Shown: positions 43,006-52,225, numbered from the stretch's first letter. The stretch: DNA of 64,000 bases from Loktanella gaetbuli (GCF_020531945.1 NZ_JAJATZ010000001.1:620001-684000), one strand, 5' to 3'. Numbers and translations: made by a program. Notes: generated by a model not told the origin, from the letters alone.

Positions 43006-44295
43006 ATGACGGAAAAAAGCGCAAAGCTGACGATCGACGGCAAGGACTATGACCTGCCAATCTTCACGCCGACCTCTGGTCCCGATGTCCTCGATATTCG
43101 CAAGCTTTATGCGCAGGCTGGCGTGTTTACCTATGACCCCGGTTTCACGTCGACAGCCTCGACGGACAGCACCATCACCTTCATCGACGGTGACAAGGGC
43201 GAGCTTTTGCACCGTGGCTATCCCATCGACCAGCTGGCGGCAAAATCCCACTACCTCGAAGTGTGCTATCTGCTGCTGAACGGCGAGTTGCCGAATGCAG
43301 AACAGCTTGAGGAATTCGAATTCATCGTGACGCATCACACGATGCTGCACGAGCAGATGATGAACTTTTTCCGTGGTTTCCGCCGTGACGCGCATCCGAT
43401 GGCCATCATGGTCGGTGTCGTCGGTGCCATGTCCGCATTCTATCACGACAGCACCGACATTCACGACGAAAAGCAGCGCGAAATCGCAGCGTTCCGCCTG
43501 ATCGCCAAGATGCCGACGATCGCGGCGATGGCCTACAAGTACCACGTGGGCCAGCCTTTCGTGTATCCGCGCAACGATCTGGATTACGCGTCGAATTTCC
43601 TGAACATGTGTTTCAGCGTTCCGGCTGAAAACTATAATGTCGATCCGGTGCTGGCGCGGGCGATGGACCGCATTTTCACGCTGCACGCGGACCACGAACA
43701 GAACGCATCGACATCCACCGTGCGTCTTGCATCGTCGTCGGGCGCAAACCCGTTTGCCTGCATCGCGGCAGGGATTGCCTGCCTGTGGGGACCGGCACAC
43801 GGCGGTGCGAACCAAGCCTGTCTGGAAATGCTGCGCGAAATCGGCACCGTCGACCGCATCCCCGAATACATCGCCAAGGCAAAGGACAAGAACGACCCGT
43901 TCCGCCTGATGGGATTTGGCCACCGCGTGTACAAGAACTTTGACCCGCGCGCGACGGTGATGAAGGAGTCCGCCGACGAAGTTCTGGACCTGCTGGGGAT
44001 CGAGAACAACGAAACGCTGAAGGTCGCCAAGGCGCTGGAACAGGCCGCGCTCGAGGATCCTTATTTCGCCGAGAAAAAGCTGTTCCCGAACGTCGATTTC
44101 TATTCGGGCATCATCCTCGAGGCGATGGGTTTCCCCACATCCATGTTCACGCCGATCTTTGCGGTCAGCCGGACCATCGGTTGGGTATCGCAGTGGCAGG
44201 AACAACTGTCCGATCCGCAGCTGAAAATCGGTCGTCCGCGCCAGCTGTACATGGGTGAAACCACCCGTGACTACGTTGACATCGAAAACCGCTGA
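43006..44295 (+). CDS. gltA: Citrate synthase
   Basis: A 429-residue hexameric-type citrate synthase joining acetyl-CoA and oxaloacetate. Active-site features are HADHEQNASTSTVRLASSSG near residue 228, GPAHGGANQACLEMLREI near 263 and MGFGHRVYKNFDPRA near 303, where the catalytic His and Asp lie. It has the N-terminal beta domain seen in Gram-negative forms. It sits 67 bases after gltX and is followed, with possible overlap, by an acetyltransferase gene. Confidence 0.97.
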   Translation: MTEKSAKLTIDGKDYDLPIFTPTSGPDVLDIRKLYAQAGVFTYDPGFTSTASTDSTITFIDGDKGELLHRGYPIDQLAAKSHYLEVCYLLLNGELPNAEQLEEFEFIVTHHTMLHEQMMNFFRGFRRDAHPMAIMVGVVGAMSAFYHDSTDIHDEKQREIAAFRLIAKMPTIAAMAYKYHVGQPFVYPRNDLDYASNFLNMCFSVPAENYNVDPVLARAMDRIFTLHADHEQNASTSTVRLASSSGANPFACIAAGIACLWGPAHGGANQACLEMLREIGTVDRIPEYIAKAKDKNDPFRLMGFGHRVYKNFDPRATVMKESADEVLDLLGIENNETLKVAKALEQAALEDPYFAEKKLFPNVDFYSGIILEAMGFPTSMFTPIFAVSRTIGWVSQWQEQLSDPQLKIGRPRQLYMGETTRDYVDIENR

Positions 44296-44791
44296 TCCTG
44301 TTCTGGTGACGGCGCGGCTGGTGCTGCGCCGTCCCGCATCGGGCGATCTGGACGATCTGTTCGCCATCTATTCGGACCCACGCGCAATGCGGTATTGGTC
44401 CACCCTGCCCCATGACAGCCCCGCGGTGACATCCCGCAGTCTGGACGGGATGATCGCACAGACACCGCTGACCTATTTCGCGCTGGACCTGAGCGGCAGG
44501 GTCATCGGCTGTGCCGGTCTCTATCGTGATGAAGAGGTCGGTTTCATCCTGCATCCCGATCACTGGCGACAGGGCTATGTGACCGAGGCGATGAACGCCA
44601 TCATTCCCTATCTGTTTGCCACCACGCAGGTCCCCCACCTGATGGCCGATATCGACCCACGCAATACCGCATCTGCCGCTGCCCTGACCGCGCTGGGGTT
44701 CATCGAGACACATCGCGCCAAGCGCACCTATTGCATCGGCGGTGTCTGGTCGGACAGCGCGTATTACGCGCTGCAGCGGCCATATACCTGA
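44255..44791 (+). CDS. GNAT family N-acetyltransferase
   Basis: A protein of about 178 residues of the RimJ/RimL-type GNAT branch: VTARLVLRRPASGDLDDLFAIYSDPRAMRYW opens it in two blocks, FILHPDHWRQGYVTEAMNA is the acetyl-CoA-binding loop, and NTASAAALTALGF the late strand-helix. The substrate is unknown. The first ATG lies 41 bases inside gltA; a GTG at 44306, just after the gltA stop, is an equally good start and would give a shorter N-terminus matching the family. Confidence 0.85.
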   Translation: MKPPVTTLTSKTADPVLVTARLVLRRPASGDLDDLFAIYSDPRAMRYWSTLPHDSPAVTSRSLDGMIAQTPLTYFALDLSGRVIGCAGLYRDEEVGFILHPDHWRQGYVTEAMNAIIPYLFATTQVPHLMADIDPRNTASAAALTALGFIETHRAKRTYCIGGVWSDSAYYALQRPYT

Positions 44792-44797
44792 CACGAA

Positions 44798-44825
44798 AAA
44801 GGGGCACCCTGTCGGGTGCCCCTGA
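44798..44825 (-). terminator. Terminator of the minus-strand reductase gene
   Basis: The arms AGGGGCACCC and GGGTGCCCCT flank a 4-base loop. On the minus strand the hairpin is followed by TTTTTCG. It lies 7 bases beyond the end of the old yellow enzyme gene and also separates the convergent acetyltransferase. Confidence 0.9.
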
Positions 44826-44829
44826 TCCG

Positions 44830-45933
44830 TCAGCTTGCCACGGCCTCGTGGTCGTCGAGGAACGGATAGTCGATGTAGCCCTTCTCGTCACCGCCGTAGA
44901 ACGTATCGGGATCGGGTTCGTTCAGGGCCGCATCCAGATTGAACCGGCGTGGCAAATCCGGGTTCGCGATGAACGGGCGGCCAAAGGTCACGGCATCCGC
45001 GCGACCGCTGGTGATGACCTCGCGCGCGCGGGCCACGTCATAGCCACCGTTCGCCATATAGAAACCGTCGTAGTGGTCGCGCAGGGCGTCGATCAGATCC
45101 TGCCCTTCGCCGTTGTCACTACCAGGAAAGCTTTCGAGGACGTGCAGGTAGGCCAGCTTGCGGTCGCTCAACATCTTGTAGATCGCGCTGTAGTGCGTCA
45201 GCGGATCGCTGTCACCACCGTCGTTGGCCTGACCCAGCGGTGACAGGCGCACGCCGATGCGGTCGGCGTCCCAGTGTTCACCCACGACGTCCAGCGCCTC
45301 TTGCAGGAAACGCATCCGGTTCTCGACGCTGCCACCGTATTCGTCGGTGCGGTCGTTCACGCTGTCTTGCAAGAATTGCTCGATCAGATAGCCGTTTGCC
45401 GCGTGAACCTCGACGCCGTCGAACCCAGCGACCTTGGCCAGACGTGCCGCCTCGCGGTAGTCGTTTAGGGTTTCCTTGATCCCGTCCGCATCCAGTGCCA
45501 CCGGATCAGAACAGTCCACGAAACCATCGTGGGTAAAGGTCTGTGCCTTTGCAGGTTTGGCGGTCGCGGAAACAGGCTGTCGGCCATCGGGCAGGACGGA
45601 TGTATGGCTGATCCGTCCGACATGCCAAAGCTGGATAAAGATACGCCCGCCCTCGGCATGGACCGCGTCGGTGATCTCGCGCCACTTGGCGGCCTGCGCC
45701 TCGGTATGGATGCCGGGGGTGTTGATATACCCCTTGCCCATTTCTGAAATCTGCGTGGCCTCGGTCAGGATCAGGCCCGCGCTGGCCCGTTGGCGATAAT
45801 ACGGCACGGCCATATCGGACGGCATTCCGTCGGGTTGGGCGCGGTTGCGGGTCAGCGGCGCCATCAGCACGCGGTTGGGCAAGGTGATCGTGCCCATCTC
45901 GATGGGGCTGAACAGCATATCTTGGTCGGTCAT
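44830..45933 (-). CDS. Old yellow enzyme family alkene reductase (NemA-like)
   Basis: A 367-residue FMN protein reducing activated double bonds with NAD(P)H. The barrel start LFSPIEMGTITLPNRVLMAPLTRNRA, the substrate-side HAANGYLIEQFLQDSVNDRTDEYGG (with the His and Asn that bind the carbonyl) and FGRPFIANPDLPRR for the phosphate are characteristic. The ATG at 45933 follows AAGGA. It is the last gene of the minus-strand run and ends in a terminator. Natural substrates are unknown. Confidence 0.9.
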   Translation of the reverse strand: MTDQDMLFSPIEMGTITLPNRVLMAPLTRNRAQPDGMPSDMAVPYYRQRASAGLILTEATQISEMGKGYINTPGIHTEAQAAKWREITDAVHAEGGRIFIQLWHVGRISHTSVLPDGRQPVSATAKPAKAQTFTHDGFVDCSDPVALDADGIKETLNDYREAARLAKVAGFDGVEVHAANGYLIEQFLQDSVNDRTDEYGGSVENRMRFLQEALDVVGEHWDADRIGVRLSPLGQANDGGDSDPLTHYSAIYKMLSDRKLAYLHVLESFPGSDNGEGQDLIDALRDHYDGFYMANGGYDVARAREVITSGRADAVTFGRPFIANPDLPRRFNLDAALNEPDPDTFYGGDEKGYIDYPFLDDHEAVAS

Positions 45934-45987
45934 GGGTTGGTTCCTTCTTGGTTCGGAAACCAACCCGGAATCCGGCGACCTGTTCCG

Positions 45988-46761
45988 TTACCGCCCCTGA
46001 AATCGCGCTGTGCGTTTTTCAACAAAGGCCGCGACACCTTCGCCAAAATCACGCGTCTTGCCACATTTGCCCTGCAATTCGGCCTCCAGCGCGAGCTGTT
46101 TATCCAGATCATTGTCAAAACTGGCGCGCAGTGCCTGTTTGATATGGTGATAAGTCTGCGTCGGACCCTGCGCCAGTTGCCCGGCGCGCGCCTGCCAATG
46201 TGCGGCGAAATCATCCGCCGGTACGGATTCATAAATCATACCCCAGTCGGCGGCCTGTTTGGCGCTGATCTTGTCCGCGAACAAAGATGCCCCCATCGCC
46301 CGTGCAAATCCGACCTGACGCGGCAGGAACCATGTGCCGCCCGCGTCGGGGATCAGACCGATCTTGGCAAAGGCCTGCACGAAATAGGCATCTTCGCTGG
46401 CCAGCACCACGTCGAACACAAGCGCGAGGTTTGCCCCTGCCCCTGCCGCCACACCATTCACGGCGGCGATGGTCGGCAGCGGACAATCCACGATGGCCCT
46501 CAGCATCGGCACGTATTCGTCGCGCAACACGGCTTCGAGGTCGAGGTTCGCCGCCTCGCCAAAGCTGAGTTCCTGACCGGAACAGAACGCACGGTCCGAC
46601 CCGGTCAGCACCAGCACGCGTCCTTGGTTGGGTGCATCCATGACAGCATGGGTCAGTTCGGACCGCATGGTGCCGTTCAGCGCGTTCATCTTTTCGGGGC
46701 GGTTCATGGTAATCGTGACGACATCGTCGCTGACGTTCACGGTGATCGCGGTATAGTCCAT
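45988..46761 (-). CDS. Enoyl-CoA hydratase/isomerase family protein (PaaG-like)
   Basis: A 257-residue crotonase-fold protein. The oxyanion-hole blocks are FCSGQELSFGEA near residue 62 and GVAAGAGANLALVFDVVLAS near 104. IPDAGGTWFLPRQVG resembles the PaaG type of 2-(1,2-epoxyphenyl)acetyl-CoA isomerase, in which an Asp rather than Glu acts. No other phenylacetate genes are nearby, so a general beta-oxidation role is equally possible. The ATG at 46761 is preceded by agga. Confidence 0.85.
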   Translation of the reverse strand: MDYTAITVNVSDDVVTITMNRPEKMNALNGTMRSELTHAVMDAPNQGRVLVLTGSDRAFCSGQELSFGEAANLDLEAVLRDEYVPMLRAIVDCPLPTIAAVNGVAAGAGANLALVFDVVLASEDAYFVQAFAKIGLIPDAGGTWFLPRQVGFARAMGASLFADKISAKQAADWGMIYESVPADDFAAHWQARAGQLAQGPTQTYHHIKQALRASFDNDLDKQLALEAELQGKCGKTRDFGEGVAAFVEKRTARFQGR

Positions 46762-46829
46762 GGGTCGGTCCTGCTGCTGGTTTTGCACAGCCTAACCGAC
46801 GACAGGGTCAAAGCCATGAAAACCAAACG

Positions 46830-47273
46830 TCAGGACCGCAGGATTTTCTCCAGCTCGGCGCGTTCCTTTTCCGTCAGCTGCGCATCCCCCGTGCCCGGTT
46901 TGCGCCGGATCGCGGTCCAGCCCACCCCCAGCGCCAACAACAGCAGCGCGGGCGCGGCCCACCACAGGATAATGTTCACCCCAGTGCGGTCGGGTTCCAG
47001 CAACACGAATTCCCCGAACCGCGCGACCAGAAATTCCCGCACCTCTGCATCACTGTCGCCAGCGACCAAGCGTTCGCGCAGCAAAACGCGCAATTCCCGG
47101 CTGATGGGCGCGTTGGATTCGTCGATGCTTTCGTTCTGGCAGACCGGGCAACGCAAGCCCTTGCTCAGGTCGCGGGCGCGTTCCTCCAGCACGGGGTCAT
47201 CCAGCACCTCGCTGGGATCAACCGCAAAGGCAGGCAGCGCCCACAGGCACAGGATCAGGGCGAGCCACCTCAT
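46830..47273 (-). CDS. ccmH: Cytochrome c maturation protein CcmH
   Basis: A 147-residue protein with a signal peptide (residues 1-17), the thiol motif RCPVCQNESI (Cys42 and Cys45) and one C-terminal membrane span (IILWWAAPALLLLALGVGW). It reduces apocytochrome c or takes part in haem ligation with CcmF. The start overlaps the ccmF stop by four bases, so the two subunits are made together. It ends the ccm part of this cluster. Confidence 0.94.
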   Translation of the reverse strand: MRWLALILCLWALPAFAVDPSEVLDDPVLEERARDLSKGLRCPVCQNESIDESNAPISRELRVLLRERLVAGDSDAEVREFLVARFGEFVLLEPDRTGVNIILWWAAPALLLLALGVGWTAIRRKPGTGDAQLTEKERAELEKILRS

Positions 47274-49237
47274 TCCGCGGCGACCGCCTGCGGCTTGCGC
47301 GCGCCGACGGCAAAGCGCAGACGCCGGTCCGTAAGCGAGATCAGACCGCCCAACGACATCAGGATCGCACCACCCCAGATCCAGTTGGCGAACGGCTTGA
47401 GATAGACGCGCACAGCATAGCCACCACCGGCCTGCGGATCACCGATTACCGCGTAGACATCGCGCAGGAACCCGTTGTCGATCGCGGCCTCGGTCGTGGG
47501 CATCTGCGCCACCGGATAGAACCGCTTTTCCGGCATCAGGACAAAGGGTTCCGCACCTTTGTGGCTGATCGACAGGCTGGCCATCGTGGACAGGTAGTTC
47601 GGCCCTTCGATATCGTCGATCGCCGTCAGCGTGACGGCGTAATCACCGACCTCGTAGGTGTCGCCTACGTTCACCACGCGAATATCCTCGACGTTCCACG
47701 CTGTCATCGCAGCGATGCCGAACACGGTGACACCCATGCCCAGATGGGCGACCGATTTGCCCCAATCGGCACGCGGCAGCCGCGTGATGCGCCGCAGGCG
47801 ATCACCGACCGGACCGCGCCCGGCCCGCAGCCACAGGTCCAGCAGCGCACCACCGACAACCCAGACGCCCAGGGCCACGCCGACGGGCCCGACCATCGAC
47901 CGGCCCGAATAGACCGCGTAGGCCAAACCGGCGAGAGCCACCGACAGGATCACCAGCCCGACCAGCGGTCCGGTGGCGCGGCCCAGCTTGCCACGTTTCC
48001 ATGCCAAGAGTGACCCAAGCGGCAGAGCGATGGCCAAGATGACCATGAATGGCGTGAATGCCGCGTCAAAGAACGGCGGACCGACCGACAATGTCCGGTC
48101 GAACACCATTTCGGCAACCAGCGGCCAGATCGTCCCGATGAACACCACGAATGCGCTGACAGCCAGAAGGATGTTGTTCAGCACCAGTGCCGATTCCCGG
48201 CTGACGGTGCCGAACGCGCCCTGCGACTGCATCGCCCCCGCGCGCGCTGCAAAGAGGGTCAGCGCCCCCCCCAGATACAGACCGAGGATCAGCAGGATGA
48301 ACATGCCGCGCTCAGGATCGTTGGCAAAGGCGTGTACCGATGTCAGCACCCCCGACCGCACGATGAAGGCACCGAGCAATGAAAACCCAAAGGCAAGGAT
48401 GGCCAGCAGGATCGTCCAACTCTTGAGCGTTTCGCGTTTTTCCACGACGATGGCACTGTGCAGCAGGGCAGCCGCGATCAACCACGGCATGAAGCTTGCG
48501 TTTTCGACCGGATCCCAGAACCAGAAACCGCCCCAGCCCAGCTCGTAATAGGCCCACCAGGACCCCAGCGCGATGCCCACGGTCAGGAACATCCATGCGG
48601 CCAGCGTCCAGGGCCGCACCCAGCGACCCCAGGCCGCATCGACGCGCCCTTCGATCAGCGCGGCCACGGCAAAGCTGAATGTCATGCTGAGGCCGACGTA
48701 GCCGAGGTAGAGGAACGGCGGGTGAAACGCCAAACCCGGATCCTGCAACAGCGGGTTCAGATCACGCCCGTCCAACGGCGGCACGGCAAGCCGCGCGAAC
48801 GGATTGGAGGTGAACAGAATGAACGCGATAAAGGCGACCGAGATGCTGCCCTGCACCGCCAGCACGCGTGCCTTGAGCGTGGCAGGCAAGTTGCCACCGA
48901 ACCATGCCGCGCTCGCCCCGAACAACGCGAGGATCAACACCCACAACAGCATCGACCCCTCGTGGTTGCCCCAGACGCCGGTGACCTTGTACAGCATCGG
49001 TTTCAGCGTGTGGCTGTTTGCATAGACCAGCGCGACCGAAAAATCGGACACGACAAAGGCCCAGGTCAGGACCGCGAAGGCAAATGTGACAAGGATCAGC
49101 TGCGAAGTGGCCGCCGGATCGGCAAAAGCCATCCAGCCGCGCCACCCCTTGGCTGCGCCCACCAGGGGCACGACGGTTTGCGCGATGGCCACGACAAAGG
49201 CCAGGATCAGGGCGAAGTGTGCAAGTTCAATAAACAT
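47270..49237 (-). CDS. ccmF: Cytochrome c haem lyase subunit CcmF
   Basis: A 655-residue membrane protein with about 15 spans. The haem-handling WWD domain is visible as SWWAYYELGWGGFWFWDPVEN near residue 235, next to KPMLYKVTGVWGNHEGSMLLW. It attaches haem to CxxCH of cytochromes c together with CcmH. I start at the ATG at 49237, where MFIELAHFALIL matches the family; two upstream ATGs would only lengthen it by 6 or 12 residues. It follows the lysis cassette after about 75 bases. Confidence 0.95.
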   Translation of the reverse strand: MFIELAHFALILAFVVAIAQTVVPLVGAAKGWRGWMAFADPAATSQLILVTFAFAVLTWAFVVSDFSVALVYANSHTLKPMLYKVTGVWGNHEGSMLLWVLILALFGASAAWFGGNLPATLKARVLAVQGSISVAFIAFILFTSNPFARLAVPPLDGRDLNPLLQDPGLAFHPPFLYLGYVGLSMTFSFAVAALIEGRVDAAWGRWVRPWTLAAWMFLTVGIALGSWWAYYELGWGGFWFWDPVENASFMPWLIAAALLHSAIVVEKRETLKSWTILLAILAFGFSLLGAFIVRSGVLTSVHAFANDPERGMFILLILGLYLGGALTLFAARAGAMQSQGAFGTVSRESALVLNNILLAVSAFVVFIGTIWPLVAEMVFDRTLSVGPPFFDAAFTPFMVILAIALPLGSLLAWKRGKLGRATGPLVGLVILSVALAGLAYAVYSGRSMVGPVGVALGVWVVGGALLDLWLRAGRGPVGDRLRRITRLPRADWGKSVAHLGMGVTVFGIAAMTAWNVEDIRVVNVGDTYEVGDYAVTLTAIDDIEGPNYLSTMASLSISHKGAEPFVLMPEKRFYPVAQMPTTEAAIDNGFLRDVYAVIGDPQAGGGYAVRVYLKPFANWIWGGAILMSLGGLISLTDRRLRFAVGARKPQAVAAE

Positions 49238-49312
49238 GTCGGTAACATAGCCCATCGCAAGGGCCACCGACATAGGTTTCGCAACAAATTCATCTGCGGC
49301 ACAACGCCCTTG

Positions 49313-49516
49313 TCAGACGGCCAGCCCGCCCTGGACGACATAGGTGATCCCCGCCACCACCAGCCCGCCGACAATCAGCCGCACCAGCCATTTCAGCGTG
49401 TCCTCGATCGCGCTGAGCCGCTCGGACACATTCAGCATCTGGACCGCAGCAACCGCGTTATGCGTCTCCAGCGCGACAAGGCGTTTTTCAACGACATCGG
49501 GCCAGTCAGATTGCAT
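49313..49516 (-). CDS. Small XhlA-like membrane protein of the lysis cassette
   Basis: A 67-residue protein: a helical region KRLVALETHNAVAAVQMLN, then SERLSAIEDTLKW, then one membrane span (LIVGGLVVAGITYVVQGG). This resembles XhlA-type holin helpers that work beside a holin. Its ATG at 49516 lies 11 bases inside the holin gene, so it is translated after it. The family name is a judgement from size, layout and neighbours. Confidence 0.6.
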   Translation of the reverse strand: MQSDWPDVVEKRLVALETHNAVAAVQMLNVSERLSAIEDTLKWLVRLIVGGLVVAGITYVVQGGLAV

Positions 49517-50042
49517 TGCGGGACCTCCACCAGTCCGTAAGGGCCGCATTGTCGGCATAACCCTCGGGCAATGCGATCGTGTCCGGGGGCGGTGCGGCCG
49601 CGTCCTTGATCACCGCCTCGCTCCGGATGACGGATTCCGCGACCGATCGTTGGAATTCCTGACCTTTGACCTGATAGCGTGCGCCGAAATAGAAACTGAC
49701 AATCGCCCCCATCAACCACCACAGCGGTTCGGGGATCAGCGCGACACCCGCCATCCGGCTGGCAAACCACGCCGGGCTGGTCATCGCCGAGACAAACAAC
49801 CCGATCGTTCCCAGCGCCAGCAAGGGACGCGGCAACCGGTTCAGCCCGTCGATCATTCTGTCAAATAATCCCTTGCGCGGCTGCGCAAATTCGGCGGCGA
49901 ATTGGGCCAATGCGGCCGCCTTTTCATCGGTCAGCCGCTGCGCGCGGCCTTCGATGTTCTCGCGGAACACCTCGACCGTTTCGGCCACGACATTGCGCCC
50001 GTCACCAAAAACCCAAGCCATCACCCTGTCGATCATTCCCAT
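49506..50042 (-). CDS. GTA-type holin (3TM holin family)
   Basis: A 178-residue protein: amphipathic N-terminus (EVFRENIEGRAQRLTDEKAAALAQF), then two or three membrane segments (PLLALGTIGLFVSAMTSP, AGVALIPEPLWWLMGAIVSFYF) and a polar tail. This matches the holin associated with gene transfer agent release in Rhodobacterales. It should open the inner membrane to let the muramidase out. Its start overlaps the muramidase end by 10 bases; an ATG at 50036 gives a four-base overlap and is possible. Confidence 0.82.
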   Translation of the reverse strand: MGMIDRVMAWVFGDGRNVVAETVEVFRENIEGRAQRLTDEKAAALAQFAAEFAQPRKGLFDRMIDGLNRLPRPLLALGTIGLFVSAMTSPAWFASRMAGVALIPEPLWWLMGAIVSFYFGARYQVKGQEFQRSVAESVIRSEAVIKDAAAPPPDTIALPEGYADNAALTDWWRSRNAI

Positions 50043-50644
50043 GCCCGTGTCCTCTCGCGGTGCTGCGCGTCGCTCAGATGATAGCGGGGGGCGATGAACA
50101 TTTCCGCCCGCGTGATCCAGCCGCCTCTGCCGCCATCGCGACGGCGGGCGTATTTCCGGCTGGCGGGGCGCTGGTCCGCCAGCGCGTAATAATAATTGCG
50201 CCGCGCGATACCGTAGGCATCGACCAGATGATCCGGCGCGGCCTCCATCGCCCGCACAGCAGCGGTCGCAGTCTGTGCACCGATGACACCATCGACCTGA
50301 ACATCCAGCCGCATCCGATTGAAAAGACGTTGCAAAATCTTGACCGCATTGTTGCCCGCATTGACATACATATCGAATACGCTGGCGTGCAACGCATCCG
50401 GCAAGGTGCCGATGCGGGGGGCCTCGAAATAGTGCTGGATATAGATCTGCACGGCTCGGTCGCGACTGATCCGTCGCACGTCGGCTGCATCGACATCGCC
50501 GTCACCGTCCAGATCAAGTCCGAGCCGCCGCAGCGTGTGGATCGTCACACCATGCTGCGTAGCCCCGCCGGGATCGTCGGGATCGTCGACGAAACCACCC
50601 TCGCGGGCGACGATTTCAGCCGCAATCTGTTCAACGCTCTGCAT
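50033..50644 (-). CDS. Muramidase/endolysin, glycosyl hydrolase family 108 type
   Basis: A 203-residue peptidoglycan hydrolase. The catalytic Glu is at about residue 15 in AREGGFVDDPDDPGGATQHG. The helix FDMYVNAGNNAVKILQRLFN and IGAQTATAAVRAME belong to the second domain, which resembles a peptidoglycan-binding fold. Residues 44-55 (DLDGDGDVDAAD) form a calcium-loop-like insert. It starts at ATG 50644 after AGGAGG. With the holin it forms a lysis pair like that used for gene transfer agent release in Rhodobacter capsulatus. Confidence 0.85.
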   Translation of the reverse strand: MQSVEQIAAEIVAREGGFVDDPDDPGGATQHGVTIHTLRRLGLDLDGDGDVDAADVRRISRDRAVQIYIQHYFEAPRIGTLPDALHASVFDMYVNAGNNAVKILQRLFNRMRLDVQVDGVIGAQTATAAVRAMEAAPDHLVDAYGIARRNYYYALADQRPASRKYARRRDGGRGGWITRAEMFIAPRYHLSDAQHRERTRAWE

Positions 50645-50689
50645 TCGCGATCCTCCTGCTGGGGTGCAGGCAGGATCAGCGGTCAAAGG

Positions 50690-51148
50690 TTAATTGGTTG
50701 CGACCTCAGCGCCCGGTTCCACGTAGGTGCCCTGTTCCTTGAGCGCGTCTATGACCTCTTGCGGCATGTATTCCTCATCATGTCGCGCAAGGATTTCAAT
50801 GGCTTCAAAGGTGCCGTTGATGTAACGGCCCTGCCCGACCATGCCCTGACCTTCTTCAAAGAGATCCGGCAGGATACCGGTGTAGACGACCGGAATCGAT
50901 GCACCACCATCGGTCACATTGAACGCAACCTGCGTGCCGGTGCCGCGCACCAGCGTTCCGACCTCGACCAGACCGCCGATGCGGAACAACTCTGTCTCGC
51001 GCGGCGGGTCGGCGGCGACTTCTGACGGCGCGCGAAAGAACTGGAACGATTCCTCTGGCAGCACCGCAAGCAAGCCAAGAACCGCCGCAACGCAGACACC
51101 GGACAGCGCCATCACCTGAATGCGCCGTTTTTTCTTGAGACCCTTCAT
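50690..51148 (-). CDS. ccmE: Cytochrome c maturation haem chaperone CcmE
   Basis: A 152-residue protein with one N-terminal anchor (VMALSGVCVAAVLGLLAVL) and an OB-fold in the periplasm. The covalent haem ligand is His123 in ARHDEEYMP, with Tyr127 helping. It hands haem to CcmF. The ATG overlaps the argC stop by four bases. The three lysis genes separate it from ccmF. Confidence 0.95.
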   Translation of the reverse strand: MKGLKKKRRIQVMALSGVCVAAVLGLLAVLPEESFQFFRAPSEVAADPPRETELFRIGGLVEVGTLVRGTGTQVAFNVTDGGASIPVVYTGILPDLFEEGQGMVGQGRYINGTFEAIEILARHDEEYMPQEVIDALKEQGTYVEPGAEVATN

Positions 51149-52173
51149 GGGAACACCGGGGCCATCATCAGACCCTCCGTTTCCGGCAGACCCAGCATCA
51201 GGTTGGCGTTCTGCAACGCCTGCCCTGACGACCCCTTGGTCAGGTTGTCCAGCGATGCGATCACCTGCGCGCGCCCGGCGATGCGGTCAGCCACGACGCC
51301 GATATGGCAGAAATTGCTGGCGCGGATGTGTTTGATGGACGGATGCTGTCCCATGGGCAAAACCTCGATGAATGGCTCTTTGGCGTAGGCGTCAGAGAGG
51401 GTTTGGTGGATCGTTGCAGCGTCACCCTTGACCGATATGGTGGCCAGGATACCGCGGTTTGCGGGGATCAGATGCGGCGTGAACTGCACGCGCACATCGC
51501 GCCCTGCGATGGCGGAAAATTCCTGATCGAATTCGCCCAGATGCCGGTGGGTGCCGCCGACGGCATAGGCATGCGCGCCTTCGGACAGTTCCGCGTGCAG
51601 CAGGTTTTCCTTGAGCGCGCGCCCCGCGCCCGACACGGCCGCCAACAGATTTATGTTGATGTCGTCCAGGTCGATAACACCCGTCGCGATCAGCGGACGC
51701 AGCGCGTATTGGCCTGTCGCCGCATTGCATCCGGTGCCCGCCACCAGACGGGCTGTGCGGATCTGGTCACGGTAGAATTCGGTCAGGCCGTAGACGGCCT
51801 CTTTTTGCAATTCTGGCGCGGCGTGGGGCTTGCCGTACCATTTTTCATAGGCCGCCGGGTCACGCAGACGGAAATCGGCAGACAGGTCGACGATTTTCAG
51901 ATTCGACGGCAGCGCCTTGATGACCGCCTGAGAGGTCGCATGGGGCAGCGCGCAGAACACCAGATCGACGCCGGACAGATCCATGTCCTCGATTGTGGTC
52001 AGGCGCGGCAGATCAAGGTGGCGCAAATGCGGAAACACATCCGCCATTGCCATCCCGGCCTTGGAATTGCCGGACAGGCCGGTGATGGCCAGCGACGGGT
52101 GCGTGGCGATCAGGCGCACAAGCTCTGCACCAGTGTATCCGGATGCGCCCAGAATGGCGACGTTATGGGTCAT
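51145..52173 (-). CDS. argC: N-acetyl-gamma-glutamyl-phosphate reductase
   Basis: A 342-residue NADPH enzyme in arginine synthesis. The nucleotide-binding start is VAILGASGYTGAELVRLI, DLVFCALPHATSQAV follows, and the catalytic Cys falls in VAGTGCNAATGQYALRPL near residue 147, where the common form is PGCYPT. The late NANLMLGLPETEGL and the His in AVGGTHRHLGE are normal. I judge it a functional variant. It is translated just before ccmE and begins the overlapping run. Confidence 0.92.
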   Translation of the reverse strand: MTHNVAILGASGYTGAELVRLIATHPSLAITGLSGNSKAGMAMADVFPHLRHLDLPRLTTIEDMDLSGVDLVFCALPHATSQAVIKALPSNLKIVDLSADFRLRDPAAYEKWYGKPHAAPELQKEAVYGLTEFYRDQIRTARLVAGTGCNAATGQYALRPLIATGVIDLDDININLLAAVSGAGRALKENLLHAELSEGAHAYAVGGTHRHLGEFDQEFSAIAGRDVRVQFTPHLIPANRGILATISVKGDAATIHQTLSDAYAKEPFIEVLPMGQHPSIKHIRASNFCHIGVVADRIAGRAQVIASLDNLTKGSSGQALQNANLMLGLPETEGLMMAPVFP

Positions 52174-52225
52174 GTCATGGTCTCCCTTGTGGGATCAAAT
52201 AGGGACGCGGCGCGCCCGCTTCAAT

